NCBI GenBank assembly: GCA_027487815.1
Contig: JAIYCW010000017.1
Coordinates: forward strand, 351,800 to 415,799
DNA length: 64,000 nucleotides
Source of the DNA: Burkholderiales bacterium
GTDB lineage: Bacteria; Pseudomonadota; Gammaproteobacteria; Burkholderiales; Burkholderiaceae_E
Reading direction: 5' to 3'
The notes under the pieces are model-generated. The model saw only the letters and a list, made by a program, of their open reading frames with translations. It was not told the origin of the DNA and did no database searches. A program made the translations under genes and the position numbers. Positions within the stretch are counted from its first letter, which is position 1. Each line of letters starts with the position of its first letter. This document shows, piece after piece, positions 1 through 8,712 of the stretch.

Positions 1-917
1 GCCATGGCCGCCTGCTGGTGCGTAATGCCCGGGGGCTGGAAGTGCTGTCCAACGTCTGCCGCCATCGCCAGGCGCTGATGCTGCAGGGCAAGGGCAACAC
101 CGAAAACATTGTGTGCCCCCTGCACCGCTGGACCTACGATTTGCAGGGCAAACTGTTGGGCGCGCCGCATTTTGCCGAGCAACCCTGCCTGAACCTGAGC
201 GCATCGCCCCTGCAAAACTGGAACGGCATGCTGTTTGGCGGAAAGCGCGATGTGGCTCGCGATCTGGCCAGCCTGGGCGTACGCGATGATCTGGATTTCT
301 CCGGGCACAAGCTCGATCATGTCGAGATCCACGAGTGCTACTACAACTGGAAATCCTTCATTGAGGTGTATCTGGAGGATTACCACGTGGTTCCATTCCA
401 TCCTGGTCTGGGCCAGTTTGTGAACTGTGACGATCTGCAGTGGGAATTCGGCGACCAATACTCTGTGCAAACCGTAGGCATCCACAAGTCCCTGGAGCGC
501 CCCGGGACGCCCACCTACAAGAAATGGCACGACCAGATTTTGCGCATGGGCGCGGGCAAGCCGCCCAAATACGGCGCAATCTGGCTCACCTACTATCCCA
601 ATGTGATGGTCGAGTGGTATCCGCATGTGCTGGTGATCTCGACCCTGATTCCGCGCGGGCCGCAACACACCACCAACATCGTGGAGTTTTACTACCCCGA
701 GGAAATTGCGCTGTTCGAACCGGAATTCATCGCCGCCGAGCGGGCTGCGTACATGGAAACCTGCGCTGAGGATGACGAGATTGCGCTACGCATGGATGCC
801 GGGCGCAAGGTATTGATGGACCGCGGCGTGAATGAGGTGGGTCCTTATCAAAGCCCCATGGAAGACGGCATGCTGCACTTTCATGAATACCTGCGCCGTG
901 AGTTGCGCATCGATTGA
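1..917 (+). CDS. Rieske-type aromatic ring-hydroxylating oxygenase alpha subunit, 5' end cut by window
   Basis: This is the oxygenase component of a Rieske non-haem iron system, which hydroxylates an aromatic or related substrate using electrons from a separate reductase. The reading frame is open from base 3 to the window edge, so the true start lies outside. The Rieske [2Fe-2S] ligands are visible: C-x-H at bases 57-65 and C-x2-H about 17 residues later. The mononuclear iron site follows as D-Y-H-V-V-P-F-H near base 380, and an acidic segment (AEDDE) near the C terminus probably supplies the third Asp ligand. The family is about 350-420 residues, so roughly 50 or more residues are missing. 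No reductase gene is visible in the window. The substrate cannot be told from sequence. The stop overlaps the next gene's possible TTG start. Confidence 0.88.
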   Translation, partial: HGRLLVRNARGLEVLSNVCRHRQALMLQGKGNTENIVCPLHRWTYDLQGKLLGAPHFAEQPCLNLSASPLQNWNGMLFGGKRDVARDLASLGVRDDLDFSGHKLDHVEIHECYYNWKSFIEVYLEDYHVVPFHPGLGQFVNCDDLQWEFGDQYSVQTVGIHKSLERPGTPTYKKWHDQILRMGAGKPPKYGAIWLTYYPNVMVEWYPHVLVISTLIPRGPQHTTNIVEFYYPEEIALFEPEFIAAERAAYMETCAEDDEIALRMDAGRKVLMDRGVNEVGPYQSPMEDGMLHFHEYLRRELRID

Positions 918-1819
918 CTGAAGCCGGTGCCAGGTTCACCCCGCGAACCCGAGCAGCCTTGTGGATGCTTGCGGCAGCGCTGTGCTTTGCCCTGATGGGC
1001 GCAGTCGTGAAAGGTGTCGGGCCGAGGTATAGCAGCTTCGAGCTGCTTGCCTTTCGGGGTTTGGTTGGCATGATCATCCTGAGCTTCTGGATCATCCGCA
1101 CCGGCCGCAGTTTAGCCACCGAACATGCTGGCGCGCACCTGAGCCGATCGCTGGTTGGCACGGTTTCCGTGATTGCGTTTTTCTACTCGCTCGTGCATCT
1201 GCCGCTGGCCACCTCGCTCACCCTGAACTACACCTCGCCGCTTTTTATCACCACATTTTTGCTGGTCACCGGAGCGATGGGGCGCACCCAGCGGTGGCGC
1301 TACCTGCTGCCGATTCTTGCAGGCTTCATAGGTGTCGTCCTGATCCTGCAGCCCACGCTGGCGCGTGAAGACCTCTGGGGCCTTGCCGCGGGCTTAAGCG
1401 GAGGCGCAACCGGCGCAGCCGCTTATATGTTGGTGAAAGCGCTAGGACGCCGTGGCGAGCCTGAGTGGCGGGTCGTATTTTATTTCTCGCTCACCAACGC
1501 GGTGGTCGGCATAACCCTGGCCAGCATTACCGGCTGGCATCGCCTCACCGCGCCTGATCTTGGGCTGATCGTATTGATTGGCATGCTGGCACTTGCCGGC
1601 CAACTCATGATGACCCGCGCTTATGGTCAGGGTCGCACCTTGGTCGCCGCGGCCCTGCAATACAGTGGCATTGTGTTTGCTTCAGTCATCGGTTTGCTGT
1701 GGTTTGGCGAGCGACTTGATACGCTGGAAATCTTCGGCATCATGGTCATCGCAGCCAGCGGCCTGGCAGCCACCCTGCTTTCGCATCGGCAAGACCAGCA
1801 ATCCACCCAAAACTCCTAA
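914..1819 (+). CDS. EamA/DMT-superfamily membrane transporter
   Basis: This is a 10-helix inner-membrane transporter of the drug/metabolite transporter superfamily, with two EamA repeats. These proteins usually export metabolites or amino acids, but the substrate here is unknown. The sequence is dominated by hydrophobic helices, with a short polar N terminus and a polar C-terminal tail after the last helix. The start is uncertain. TTG at 914 overlaps the preceding stop by three bases, and an ATG at 965 would remove 17 residues and begin immediately at the first membrane helix. Its coupling to the upstream oxygenase gene suggests co-transcription, and possibly movement of a substrate or product of that oxygenase (inference only). 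Confidence 0.85.
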   Translation: MTEAGARFTPRTRAALWMLAAALCFALMGAVVKGVGPRYSSFELLAFRGLVGMIILSFWIIRTGRSLATEHAGAHLSRSLVGTVSVIAFFYSLVHLPLATSLTLNYTSPLFITTFLLVTGAMGRTQRWRYLLPILAGFIGVVLILQPTLAREDLWGLAAGLSGGATGAAAYMLVKALGRRGEPEWRVVFYFSLTNAVVGITLASITGWHRLTAPDLGLIVLIGMLALAGQLMMTRAYGQGRTLVAAALQYSGIVFASVIGLLWFGERLDTLEIFGIMVIAASGLAATLLSHRQDQQSTQNS

Positions 1820-1829
1820 GGAAAGTGCC

Positions 1830-2687
1830 ATGCATAGCGATCTGTTTAGCGATCTGATCAGTGCTCAAGAGTTGGCTACCATGCTCGATGATGTGGTGCT
1901 GGTAGATGCCCGTCACGATCTGGCGAAGCCGGAAGCGGGATACGCCGGGTATCTCGCAACCCACATTCCGACTGCGCATTTCCTTCATCAGGATCGCGAC
2001 CTGGCAGGCAACAAGACGGGTCGTAACGGCCGCCACCCATTGCCATCAGCAGATAGCCTCGCGCAAACCCTGCGCAGCCTGGGCTTGGTGCCAGGCAAGC
2101 AATTGGTGGTGTACGACACCGCAGGCGGCGCATTTGCCGCCCGGCTGTGGTGGCTGGCGCGATGGCTCGGCCATGAACCAGTTGCTGTGCTTGACGGCGG
2201 CTTGGCGGCCTGGGAAGCGCTCAAACTGCCGATGACTGATGCTGTGCCTGCCCGCCTGGCTGAAGCCTCAAGCGAGCGTTTCGGCCCGGCCCTTGAAGCC
2301 CCGAAGCTTGCCGATGAGGTGCTGGCCCAACTCGGCTCGCCCGCGCAAACCGTCGTGGACGCTCGGGCAGCAGAACGCTACCGGGGCGAAGTCGAGCCGC
2401 TCGATCCCGTAGCAGGTCATATTCCGGGTGCGCTGAATCGCCCGTTTGTTACAAATCTGCGCCCCGATGGACGCTTCAAGCCCGCTCCAGTGTTGCGCGC
2501 CGAGTTTCTTGCGCTGCTTGGTGATCGCCCCCTGAGCAGCATCGTGCATCAGTGTGGATCCGGCGTGACTGCTTGCCACAACATGCTCGCGATGCATGCT
2601 GCAGGCTTGGAAGGCACTCACCTGTATGCCGGAAGCTGGAGCGAGTGGTGCAGCGATCCGGCCCGACCGGTGGAGAAAACCGCCTAG
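1830..2687 (+). CDS. sseA: 3-mercaptopyruvate/thiosulfate sulfurtransferase (SseA type)
   Basis: This is a two-domain rhodanese of 285 residues that transfers sulfane sulfur to thiophilic acceptors in the cytoplasm. The N-terminal domain (about residues 10-140) is the inactive rhodanese repeat. The C-terminal domain carries the active-site loop CGSGVTA with the catalytic Cys at residue 242. That loop sequence is typical of mercaptopyruvate sulfurtransferases (SseA). Thiosulfate sulfurtransferases usually have CRKGVT. The ATG at 1830 is chosen because an AAGGAAAG Shine-Dalgarno lies just upstream and the first rhodanese domain begins directly after it. The frame is open further upstream but reads through the DMT gene. 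It follows the transporter by 10 bases, so the two are probably co-transcribed. Confidence 0.88.
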   Translation: MHSDLFSDLISAQELATMLDDVVLVDARHDLAKPEAGYAGYLATHIPTAHFLHQDRDLAGNKTGRNGRHPLPSADSLAQTLRSLGLVPGKQLVVYDTAGGAFAARLWWLARWLGHEPVAVLDGGLAAWEALKLPMTDAVPARLAEASSERFGPALEAPKLADEVLAQLGSPAQTVVDARAAERYRGEVEPLDPVAGHIPGALNRPFVTNLRPDGRFKPAPVLRAEFLALLGDRPLSSIVHQCGSGVTACHNMLAMHAAGLEGTHLYAGSWSEWCSDPARPVEKTA

Positions 2688-2725
2688 GGTCTCGTCGCGA
2701 TCCTGGAGTCGGCCTGAGCCAAGCC

Positions 2726-3502
2726 TCAGTGGGCGTGTAGCAACGCAGAAATTGCAGCCATCACACCGATACCCAGCGCAAGCAAACCGAGCTGCACCAT
2801 CGATTGCTTTGTCTTGCGCTGGCGTTGCATATCCGGCACTAAATCGGCCAAGGCAATATAGATAAAGCTGGCTGCCGCCACCATCACCGCATAGGGCAAA
2901 AACTCGCGGGTGGCTTGCAAAGCGAAATAGCCCACAACGCCGCCCAATATCGCTGCTGCACCAGCAAGCGCATTAAACAAAAATGCTCGTGAGCGCGAGT
3001 ACCCGGCATTGAGCAGCACGATGAAATCTCCCACTTCCTGGGGAATTTCATGAGCCACAATCGCAACCGTTGTCATCCATCCAAGCAAGGGGTCGGTCAG
3101 AAAAGCACCTGCGATCAATACCCCGTCGACGAAGTTATGGATCGAATCGCCCACCAGAATCAGCATGCCGCCTGGGCCGGCCTCATGCTCATCATGGCCA
3201 TGATGATGATCATGCCCGTCGCCTTCGTGATGATGGCTATGGCGCAGAATCGCAAACTTTTCCAGCAGAAAAAACCCGACAATCCCCAAAAGCAAGGTCC
3301 ATGCAAGCGCATGGAAATCCGCGCCGGATTCGAAGGCCTCCGGCAGCATATGCAAGATCGCAGTGCCGAGCAAAAACCCGGCTGACAAGCTCACCAGATG
3401 CTGCACCAATCTGGCCAGAACATCCATGGAAAGCCACGCCGCCACCATCAAACTCAACACACCACCAGTCGTGGTGGCCATCACAATCAACAGTAAGGTC
3501 AT
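2726..3502 (-). CDS. ZIP-family divalent metal transporter
   Basis: This is a 258-residue inner-membrane protein of the ZIP family, which imports zinc and other divalent metals into the cytoplasm. About eight hydrophobic helices are visible. A His/Asp/Glu-rich loop between helices 3 and 4 (about residues 88-107, with HHHE, HDHHHGH and HDEHE stretches) is the usual variable metal-binding loop. Family metal-site motifs follow in TM4 (HNFVDG) and TM5 ([10 protein letters not shown]). The start ATG overlaps the stop of the upstream hydrolase gene by four bases (ATGA), so the two are translationally coupled. The exact metal cannot be assigned. A GufA/ZupT-like zinc role is the default. Confidence 0.9.
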   Translation of the reverse strand: MTLLLIVMATTTGGVLSLMVAAWLSMDVLARLVQHLVSLSAGFLLGTAILHMLPEAFESGADFHALAWTLLLGIVGFFLLEKFAILRHSHHHEGDGHDHHHGHDEHEAGPGGMLILVGDSIHNFVDGVLIAGAFLTDPLLGWMTTVAIVAHEIPQEVGDFIVLLNAGYSRSRAFLFNALAGAAAILGGVVGYFALQATREFLPYAVMVAAASFIYIALADLVPDMQRQRKTKQSMVQLGLLALGIGVMAAISALLHAH

Positions 3503-4437
3503 GCCGCGCCGTGTGCCTTCAGCCAGGCCAAACAGCGACGCCAGCCGTCGTCGGCCGCTTCTTTTCGATAGCTCGGGCGATAGTCCGCATGGAAAGCGTG
3601 GGGGGCCTCCGGATACACCACAAACTGCGATGCTTGCGAAGCCTTGCTGCCAAATGAAAGCCGCGTCTTCATCTCTTCGACCGTGCTAAGAGGAATGCCG
3701 TCATCGCGCCCACCATAAAGGCCCAGCACGGGCGCATTAAGCTTCTCGGCAATATCCATCGGATGGAACGGATTGGTGGGTAACACGGTGCTCATCAGGC
3801 GGCCATACCAGGCCACTCCCGCCTTCAGATCCTTGTTGTGGGCGCTGTAGAGCCAGGTGATCCGCCCGCCCCAGCAAAAGCCAGTGATCGCAGTGCGCTT
3901 GAGATCGCCACGTTGTCCAGCAGCCCAACGCAAGCTCGCATCAAGATCGGCCATCACCTGGGCATCGGGCACCTTGCTCACCACATTGGCAAACAATTCG
4001 GGAATCGAGGTGTACTGCGCAGCATTGCCCTGCCGGGCAAATAGCTCCGGAGCAATCGCCAGATACCCTTGTTTGGCAAACCGCCTGGCCACATCCTTGA
4101 TGTGTTCATGCACGCCGAAAATCTCCTGCACCACCAGAATCACCGGCAAGCTAGTGCCCGTCGCTGGCGCCGCGACATAAGCCGGCATGTCACCACCGGC
4201 CACCGGAATCTTCACCTCACCCGCCTGCAATCCCTGCGTATCGGTGGTGACCACCTGCGCGAGCAAATCCCCGCTGGGCACTACGCTTGCGGCAAATCCG
4301 CCTGCCAGGGAGCCCAGCATGAACCCGCGCCTGGCTAAAGGCCCGCCCCTCAAACTTTGCACTTCAGCCTGCACGCTGCTCACCAGCTCCGCAGTGCTTA
4401 GACCATCTATCGCAGACTGGGCAGGTACGGAAGTCAT
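3499..4437 (-). CDS. Dienelactone-hydrolase-family protein with Tat signal
   Basis: This is an alpha/beta-hydrolase of the dienelactone hydrolase family, 312 residues from the chosen start. Residues 36-40 (RRGFM) followed by a hydrophobic Ala/Gly-rich segment form a Tat-type signal, so the enzyme is probably exported folded. The triad is recognisable: the nucleophile Cys at about residue 188 in GFCWGG, an Asp in GGRDDG, and a His in APHAFH. The ATG at 4437 is chosen because AAGGA lies 7 bases upstream. The frame extends 14 residues further to 4479 with no comparable ribosome site. The long N terminus before the Tat motif is unusual but seen in related YghX/DLH proteins. It is coupled to the ZIP gene. 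The natural substrate is unknown. Confidence 0.85.
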   Translation of the reverse strand: MTSVPAQSAIDGLSTAELVSSVQAEVQSLRGGPLARRGFMLGSLAGGFAASVVPSGDLLAQVVTTDTQGLQAGEVKIPVAGGDMPAYVAAPATGTSLPVILVVQEIFGVHEHIKDVARRFAKQGYLAIAPELFARQGNAAQYTSIPELFANVVSKVPDAQVMADLDASLRWAAGQRGDLKRTAITGFCWGGRITWLYSAHNKDLKAGVAWYGRLMSTVLPTNPFHPMDIAEKLNAPVLGLYGGRDDGIPLSTVEEMKTRLSFGSKASQASQFVVYPEAPHAFHADYRPSYRKEAADDGWRRCLAWLKAHGAA

Positions 4438-4536
4438 GGGGGAATCCTTGAGGTTAGGCGTGAGGTTCAGCGTGCGCAAGGCAGGATGCTTGCAACGGAC
4501 CCGTCATAATAGCAAGCTGCTTTACAGGACCTGATC

Positions 4537-5538
4537 ATGCGAACGCCCACCTCAATATCAACCGCCCGTTGTTTTATGCGCAAAGCTGTAAACAGGTTCG
4601 CGCGATTTGCTGCCGGAGTGCTTGTTGTTGGCACGATGCTCGCGCCGGGTGGCGTATCCGCGCAATGGGCCTATGTCCCCAATGAAAAATCGGGCTCGAT
4701 CAGCGTGATTGATACGCGCACCGATCAGGTGGTCCGCACGCTGCAAGTCGGCGGCGTGCCCCGGGGCATTGCGATTTCAGCCGATGGCTCCACCCTTTAC
4801 ATCACAGACGCCTCCCGCAGTGCGTTGCAAGTGATTGCCACGAGCGATGGCCGGGTCCTTGCAAGTATTACGGTGGGTGATTCGCCAGAGGGTGTTTACC
4901 TTTCACCTGACGGCCGACTCGCGGCGGTGGCGGTTGAAAAAAAGAACTCAGTGGTTTTTGTGGACACCCAGCGCAGGTTAGTTGAGTTCGAGGTAAAAAC
5001 CCGTGGCGATAACCCGGAGCATCCGGTGTTCAGCCCGGATGGGCGCTGGGTCTACGTTGGTGCCGAGGATGCGAAACAGGTCGATGTGATTGAGGTTGCA
5101 CAACGGCGGCAGAGCCACGAGATTGCCGTTGGAATGCGCCCCAGAGGCACTGTGTTTAGCCCGGATGGCCAGTTCGCTTATGTCGCCTGCGAGATCGACA
5201 ACCTGCTGGTAAAGATCGAGGTGGCCAAACATGCAGCCATCGCGCAGGTGAAAGTTGGTCAACGTGCCAATGGTGTAATCATCAGCCCCAATGGGCAGCA
5301 AGTTTATGTGAGCAATGGCGAAGGTTCTGTTTCGGTAGTCAATGCTCAATCGATGCAGGTCGAGCACACCATTGCGGTCGGGCGCCGGCCCTGGAATATG
5401 GCCTTGTCACCTGATGCGAGCAAACTTTATGTGGCCAACGGGCGCAGTAACTCAGTTAGCGTCATTGATACCGCCACCCGCACCAAAATTCGCGATATTG
5501 AAGTGCAAGAATTGCCCTGGGGCGTCGTGGTGCGTTAG
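4537..5538 (+). CDS. Secreted YVTN-type beta-propeller protein
   Basis: This 333-residue protein consists of a signal peptide followed by a seven-bladed beta-propeller built from about 42-residue YVTN/NHL-like repeats. The repeats recur as (Y/L)-V-(A/S)-N-x-x-S-x-(S/T)-V-x-V-(I/V)-(D/N) with DG(R/Q) turns. The signal peptide is about residues 14-42, with a basic start, a hydrophobic core and an AQ-type cleavage region. The start at 4537 has AGGA 8 bases upstream. An in-frame ATG at 4576 would give a more standard signal length. Proteins of this type often sit beside PQQ- or cytochrome-linked periplasmic oxidoreductases, but none is next to this copy. It stands alone between two reverse-strand groups, and its function is unknown. 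Confidence 0.82.
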   Translation: MRTPTSISTARCFMRKAVNRFARFAAGVLVVGTMLAPGGVSAQWAYVPNEKSGSISVIDTRTDQVVRTLQVGGVPRGIAISADGSTLYITDASRSALQVIATSDGRVLASITVGDSPEGVYLSPDGRLAAVAVEKKNSVVFVDTQRRLVEFEVKTRGDNPEHPVFSPDGRWVYVGAEDAKQVDVIEVAQRRQSHEIAVGMRPRGTVFSPDGQFAYVACEIDNLLVKIEVAKHAAIAQVKVGQRANGVIISPNGQQVYVSNGEGSVSVVNAQSMQVEHTIAVGRRPWNMALSPDASKLYVANGRSNSVSVIDTATRTKIRDIEVQELPWGVVVR

Positions 5539-5556
5539 GCCTGCAACCCGGGCGGC

Positions 5557-6063
5557 TTAGGCGTTAAGGGTAATCAGCTTTACGGCTTTTGCGACCACCT
5601 GGTCCAGCGGCACTGCCACATCGATTTCATAAGCGCTGGCATCAAAGGCCTCCAGTGTGGCGAACTGGCTGTCGAGCAGGCTGGCTGGCATATACCGATG
5701 CTTGCGCGCCTGCATACGCTCAAAAAGAATCTCGCGCTCACCCTTCAGATGCACAAAGCGCAAGGTAGGTAAACCACGACCCAGAATTTCGCGGTACTTC
5801 ACCTTGAGCGCCGAACAAGCCAGGACCACCGAGTGCCCTTGCATGGCCTGTTCGCGCATCAGCTCGTTCAGGCGACCCAGCCAGGGCGCACGATCTTCAT
5901 CATTGAGTGACTGACCAGAGCGCATCTTCGCCACATTGGCCTCGGGATGGAAATCATCACCATCGAAAAACTGCGCGCCCAAATGATTGGCCAGCGCCTG
6001 GCCCACACTGGTTTTGCCACAGCCCGAAACCCCTGCAATGACCAAAAGCATCGGCGCTACCAT
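5557..6063 (-). CDS. gntK: Gluconokinase, GntK type
   Basis: This cytoplasmic kinase phosphorylates D-gluconate to 6-phosphogluconate with ATP, feeding the pentose phosphate or Entner-Doudoroff route. The P-loop GVSGCGKT lies near the N terminus, followed by the family motif FFDGDDFHPEANVAKM, a GRL segment and the ACSALK motif. The length of 168 residues fits the family (about 165-175). The ATG at 6063 is preferred. The frame also permits a TTG at 6075 that would overlap the preceding stop by four bases, and an ATG at 6051. It is transcribed with the 2-hydroxyacid dehydrogenase directly upstream, a combination consistent with ketogluconate/gluconate use (inference). Confidence 0.9.
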   Translation of the reverse strand: MVAPMLLVIAGVSGCGKTSVGQALANHLGAQFFDGDDFHPEANVAKMRSGQSLNDEDRAPWLGRLNELMREQAMQGHSVVLACSALKVKYREILGRGLPTLRFVHLKGEREILFERMQARKHRYMPASLLDSQFATLEAFDASAYEIDVAVPLDQVVAKAVKLITLNA

Positions 6064-6071
6064 GACCGCGC

Positions 6072-7013
6072 TCAAACCACCGGAGTCAACAAAGGCCGAC
6101 CGGCAAACCAGGCGGCCAGGTTATCGCGCACCAACTGGCCCATCGCCCGGCGGGTTTGATGCGTGCCCGAAGCATGATGCGGCTGCAAAACCACATTCTC
6201 CAGCGTAAAGAAGGCTTCATTGATATTGGGCTCATTGTCAAACACATCCAGGCCCGCACCACCCAACTCACCTGCTTGAAGCATTTTGAGCAACACAGGC
6301 TCATCAATCGTGCTGCCGCGAGACACGTTAACCACCACCCCCTGAGGCCCCAAGGCCCGCAGCACTTCTTCATTGATGATCCGGCGGGTGCCCGCACCTC
6401 CAGCCAGCGCCACCACCAGCGCTTCCACTTCGCCCGCCAGCGCCAGCGGCGTCGGGTACCAGCGATAGGTGACGTCAGCTTTTTTCCCCCGGGCGCTGTA
6501 GGCGATCTGGCAGCCAAAGGCCTCCAGTCGATGAGCAATCGCCGCACCAATGCGACCCAGCCCCACAATTCCCACACGCTTGCCACGAAGACTCTGGGTA
6601 AGTGGCATCGGCCCCGCTTTCCAATGACCCAGCCGCACGTGCTGATCGCCCTGCGGGATCCGGCGCCACAAGCCCAGCAGCAATGCCACACCCATATCCG
6701 CCACATCATCGGTAAGCACATCGGGGGTGTTGGTGACCCGAATGCCCCGCTCACGCGCGGCTTCAAGGTCAATTGCATCGACTCCCACCCCATAGCAGGC
6801 AATAAGCTTCAGTTCCGGAAGCTGCTCCATGAGCGCACGGCTGGCACCCAGATGGCCTGAGGTCGCAATCGCCTGCACCCGGGGCGCTATTTCCGCCACC
6901 AATTGCGCCGGATCTGAGGCTTCCCAGTAGTGATGCATTTGATAGCTTTGTGCCAACGGCTGCATATCCCAGCTTGGATACGGCCCCATCAGCAATACTT
7001 CGGGTTGATTCAT
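6072..7013 (-). CDS. D-2-hydroxyacid dehydrogenase (glyoxylate/hydroxypyruvate/2-ketogluconate reductase type)
   Basis: This is a 313-residue NAD(P)H-dependent D-isomer-specific 2-hydroxyacid dehydrogenase that reduces 2-oxoacids in the cytoplasm. The dinucleotide-binding fold shows GLGRIG at about residues 151-156. The catalytic Arg is in NVSRGS, the Glu in the segment just before the C-terminal part (DNEPNI), and the His in LQPHHASGT. The length and motifs match GhrA/GhrB-like reductases. Adjacency to gluconokinase hints at 2-ketogluconate reduction, since that pair is common, but glyoxylate or hydroxypyruvate are equally possible from sequence alone. The ATG start has no strong ribosome site. 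Confidence 0.87.
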   Translation of the reverse strand: MNQPEVLLMGPYPSWDMQPLAQSYQMHHYWEASDPAQLVAEIAPRVQAIATSGHLGASRALMEQLPELKLIACYGVGVDAIDLEAARERGIRVTNTPDVLTDDVADMGVALLLGLWRRIPQGDQHVRLGHWKAGPMPLTQSLRGKRVGIVGLGRIGAAIAHRLEAFGCQIAYSARGKKADVTYRWYPTPLALAGEVEALVVALAGGAGTRRIINEEVLRALGPQGVVVNVSRGSTIDEPVLLKMLQAGELGGAGLDVFDNEPNINEAFFTLENVVLQPHHASGTHQTRRAMGQLVRDNLAAWFAGRPLLTPVV

Positions 7014-7119
7014 GATCTATCGACTTGTAACGGGAATGGTGTAGAAATGCAGGCAAATGTCATGTGGGCAATCGCGCACATGGTGTAAGGTAAACCGGAA
7101 CTATAGCGGTATTTGGCCC

Positions 7120-8712
7120 ATGACGACCCTCCCTCCCACTGCCTCCTCTGCCCCCGATCCTTTGCTGCATGCCAACCGGCTTGCAGCGGCATCTCTCAAT
7201 ACCCTGTTTTCCACGGATGCGGCACGGGCCCAGCGCTTTAGCCTCAGGGCCTGCGCAATGTTGTTCGACTATTCCAAACAACATCTTGATGAGGCTGCGC
7301 GGCAGGCCCTGCTCGATTGGGCCAACGAAACACATCTGACCGCCAAAACCCGTGAGTTGTTTGACGGTTTGCCAGTCAATCCATCAGAAGGTCGTGCCGC
7401 ACTGCATATGCTGTGCCGAGCTCCCGCATCCAGCATGGGGATGTTTGGCGCTAGCGCGCAGGCCCGGCTGAGCGAGTTTTGTCAGCAACGCGAAGCCATG
7501 TTGCAGCTTGCTCGCCAAATCAGGGATCGCGAGCTGGTATCTGCGAGTGGGCTGCCGCTTGATCAAATGGTGCATGTCGGCATTGGCGGCTCGGATTTGG
7601 GGCCGGCGATGGTAGTGCAGGCACTGCAACACGAACACACAGGGCCTGAAGTTCGATTTTTAAGCAATGTGGATGGGGCAGCTCTCGAACACACGCTTCG
7701 CGGGCTCAATGCGCGCCGCACTTTGCTGGCGATCACCTCCAAAACATTTACCACCTTGGAAACCATGCTCAACGCCCGGGCCATCATCGACTGGATGGCT
7801 CAGGAAAGTGGCTGCACGGTGGCCCAGATCATCGCAAGCCAGGTTGTCGGGATCACTGCAAGCCCTTCGACCGCTGCCGAGTTTGGTATTCCTGCAAATC
7901 GCACGTTGTGCTTTGACACTACCGTCGGCGGCCGCTTTTCACTGTGGTCCTCGGTGGGCTTGCCCATCGCGGTAGCGCTTGGCCCTGAACAATTCGAGGC
8001 GCTGCTGGCAGGCGCGCATAGCGTTGACCAGCATGTATTATCGACCAAGGGGTCTGAAAACCTGCCGCTTATGATGGCCTTGATCGGTTGCTGGAACGCG
8101 ACCTTTATGCAGCGCCGCTCCCAAGCTGTGGTGCCGTATGCCCAGGCGCTTGCACGCTTGCCTGCATACCTTCAGCAATTGGAGATGGAGAGCAATGGCA
8201 AATCAGTAGAGGTGGATGGGACGCCTGCGCAATCCACCTGCCCTGTCATTTGGGGCGAGCCAGGGACCAATGGCCAGCATGCGTTCTTTCAAATGTTGCA
8301 TCAGGGCACCGATGTGATCCCGGTGGATTTTATTGCCGCACGTGAAGCCCGCCATCCTTTCACCGAGCATCACCGTTGGCTGCTGGCTAATTGCCTGGCG
8401 CAGTCACGCGCGTTGATGGTTGGCGCTGATGCGCAGGATCCCCACAAACGCATACTTGGAAACAGGCCAAGCACCACATTGTTGATGCCGCGTCTGGATG
8501 CTCATGCCTTGGGCGCATTGATCGCCGCTTACGAATTCAAGGTGATTTATCAGGCCATGCTGTGGGGTATCAATCCCTTCGATCAGTGGGCGGTCGAACT
8601 TGGCAAATCGATTGCCAGGGATGTGGAAACTGCGCTGCGAGCCCCGGCAAGTGCCCATGGTCTGGATGGCTCCACCGCACTGCTACTTAGCGCGATTCAT
8701 TCCAATTCATGA
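7120..8712 (+). CDS. pgi: Glucose-6-phosphate isomerase
   Basis: This enzyme interconverts glucose 6-phosphate and fructose 6-phosphate in the cytoplasm (glycolysis/gluconeogenesis). The protein is 530 residues, within the long-form family size. Diagnostic segments are HVGIGGSDLGP (sugar-phosphate binding), an SKTFTT loop, GGRFSLWSSVGLP, WGEPGTNGQHAFFQ with the catalytic Glu and His, and a C-terminal GKSIA segment with the active-site Lys. The ATG at 7120 is chosen over an in-frame ATG at 7057 because the 21 extra residues lack family character. Its stop overlaps the start of the LysR gene by four bases. This is an unusual coupling of a glycolytic enzyme to a formate-dehydrogenase regulator. 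Confidence 0.95.
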   Translation: MTTLPPTASSAPDPLLHANRLAAASLNTLFSTDAARAQRFSLRACAMLFDYSKQHLDEAARQALLDWANETHLTAKTRELFDGLPVNPSEGRAALHMLCRAPASSMGMFGASAQARLSEFCQQREAMLQLARQIRDRELVSASGLPLDQMVHVGIGGSDLGPAMVVQALQHEHTGPEVRFLSNVDGAALEHTLRGLNARRTLLAITSKTFTTLETMLNARAIIDWMAQESGCTVAQIIASQVVGITASPSTAAEFGIPANRTLCFDTTVGGRFSLWSSVGLPIAVALGPEQFEALLAGAHSVDQHVLSTKGSENLPLMMALIGCWNATFMQRRSQAVVPYAQALARLPAYLQQLEMESNGKSVEVDGTPAQSTCPVIWGEPGTNGQHAFFQMLHQGTDVIPVDFIAAREARHPFTEHHRWLLANCLAQSRALMVGADAQDPHKRILGNRPSTTLLMPRLDAHALGALIAAYEFKVIYQAMLWGINPFDQWAVELGKSIARDVETALRAPASAHGLDGSTALLLSAIHSNS

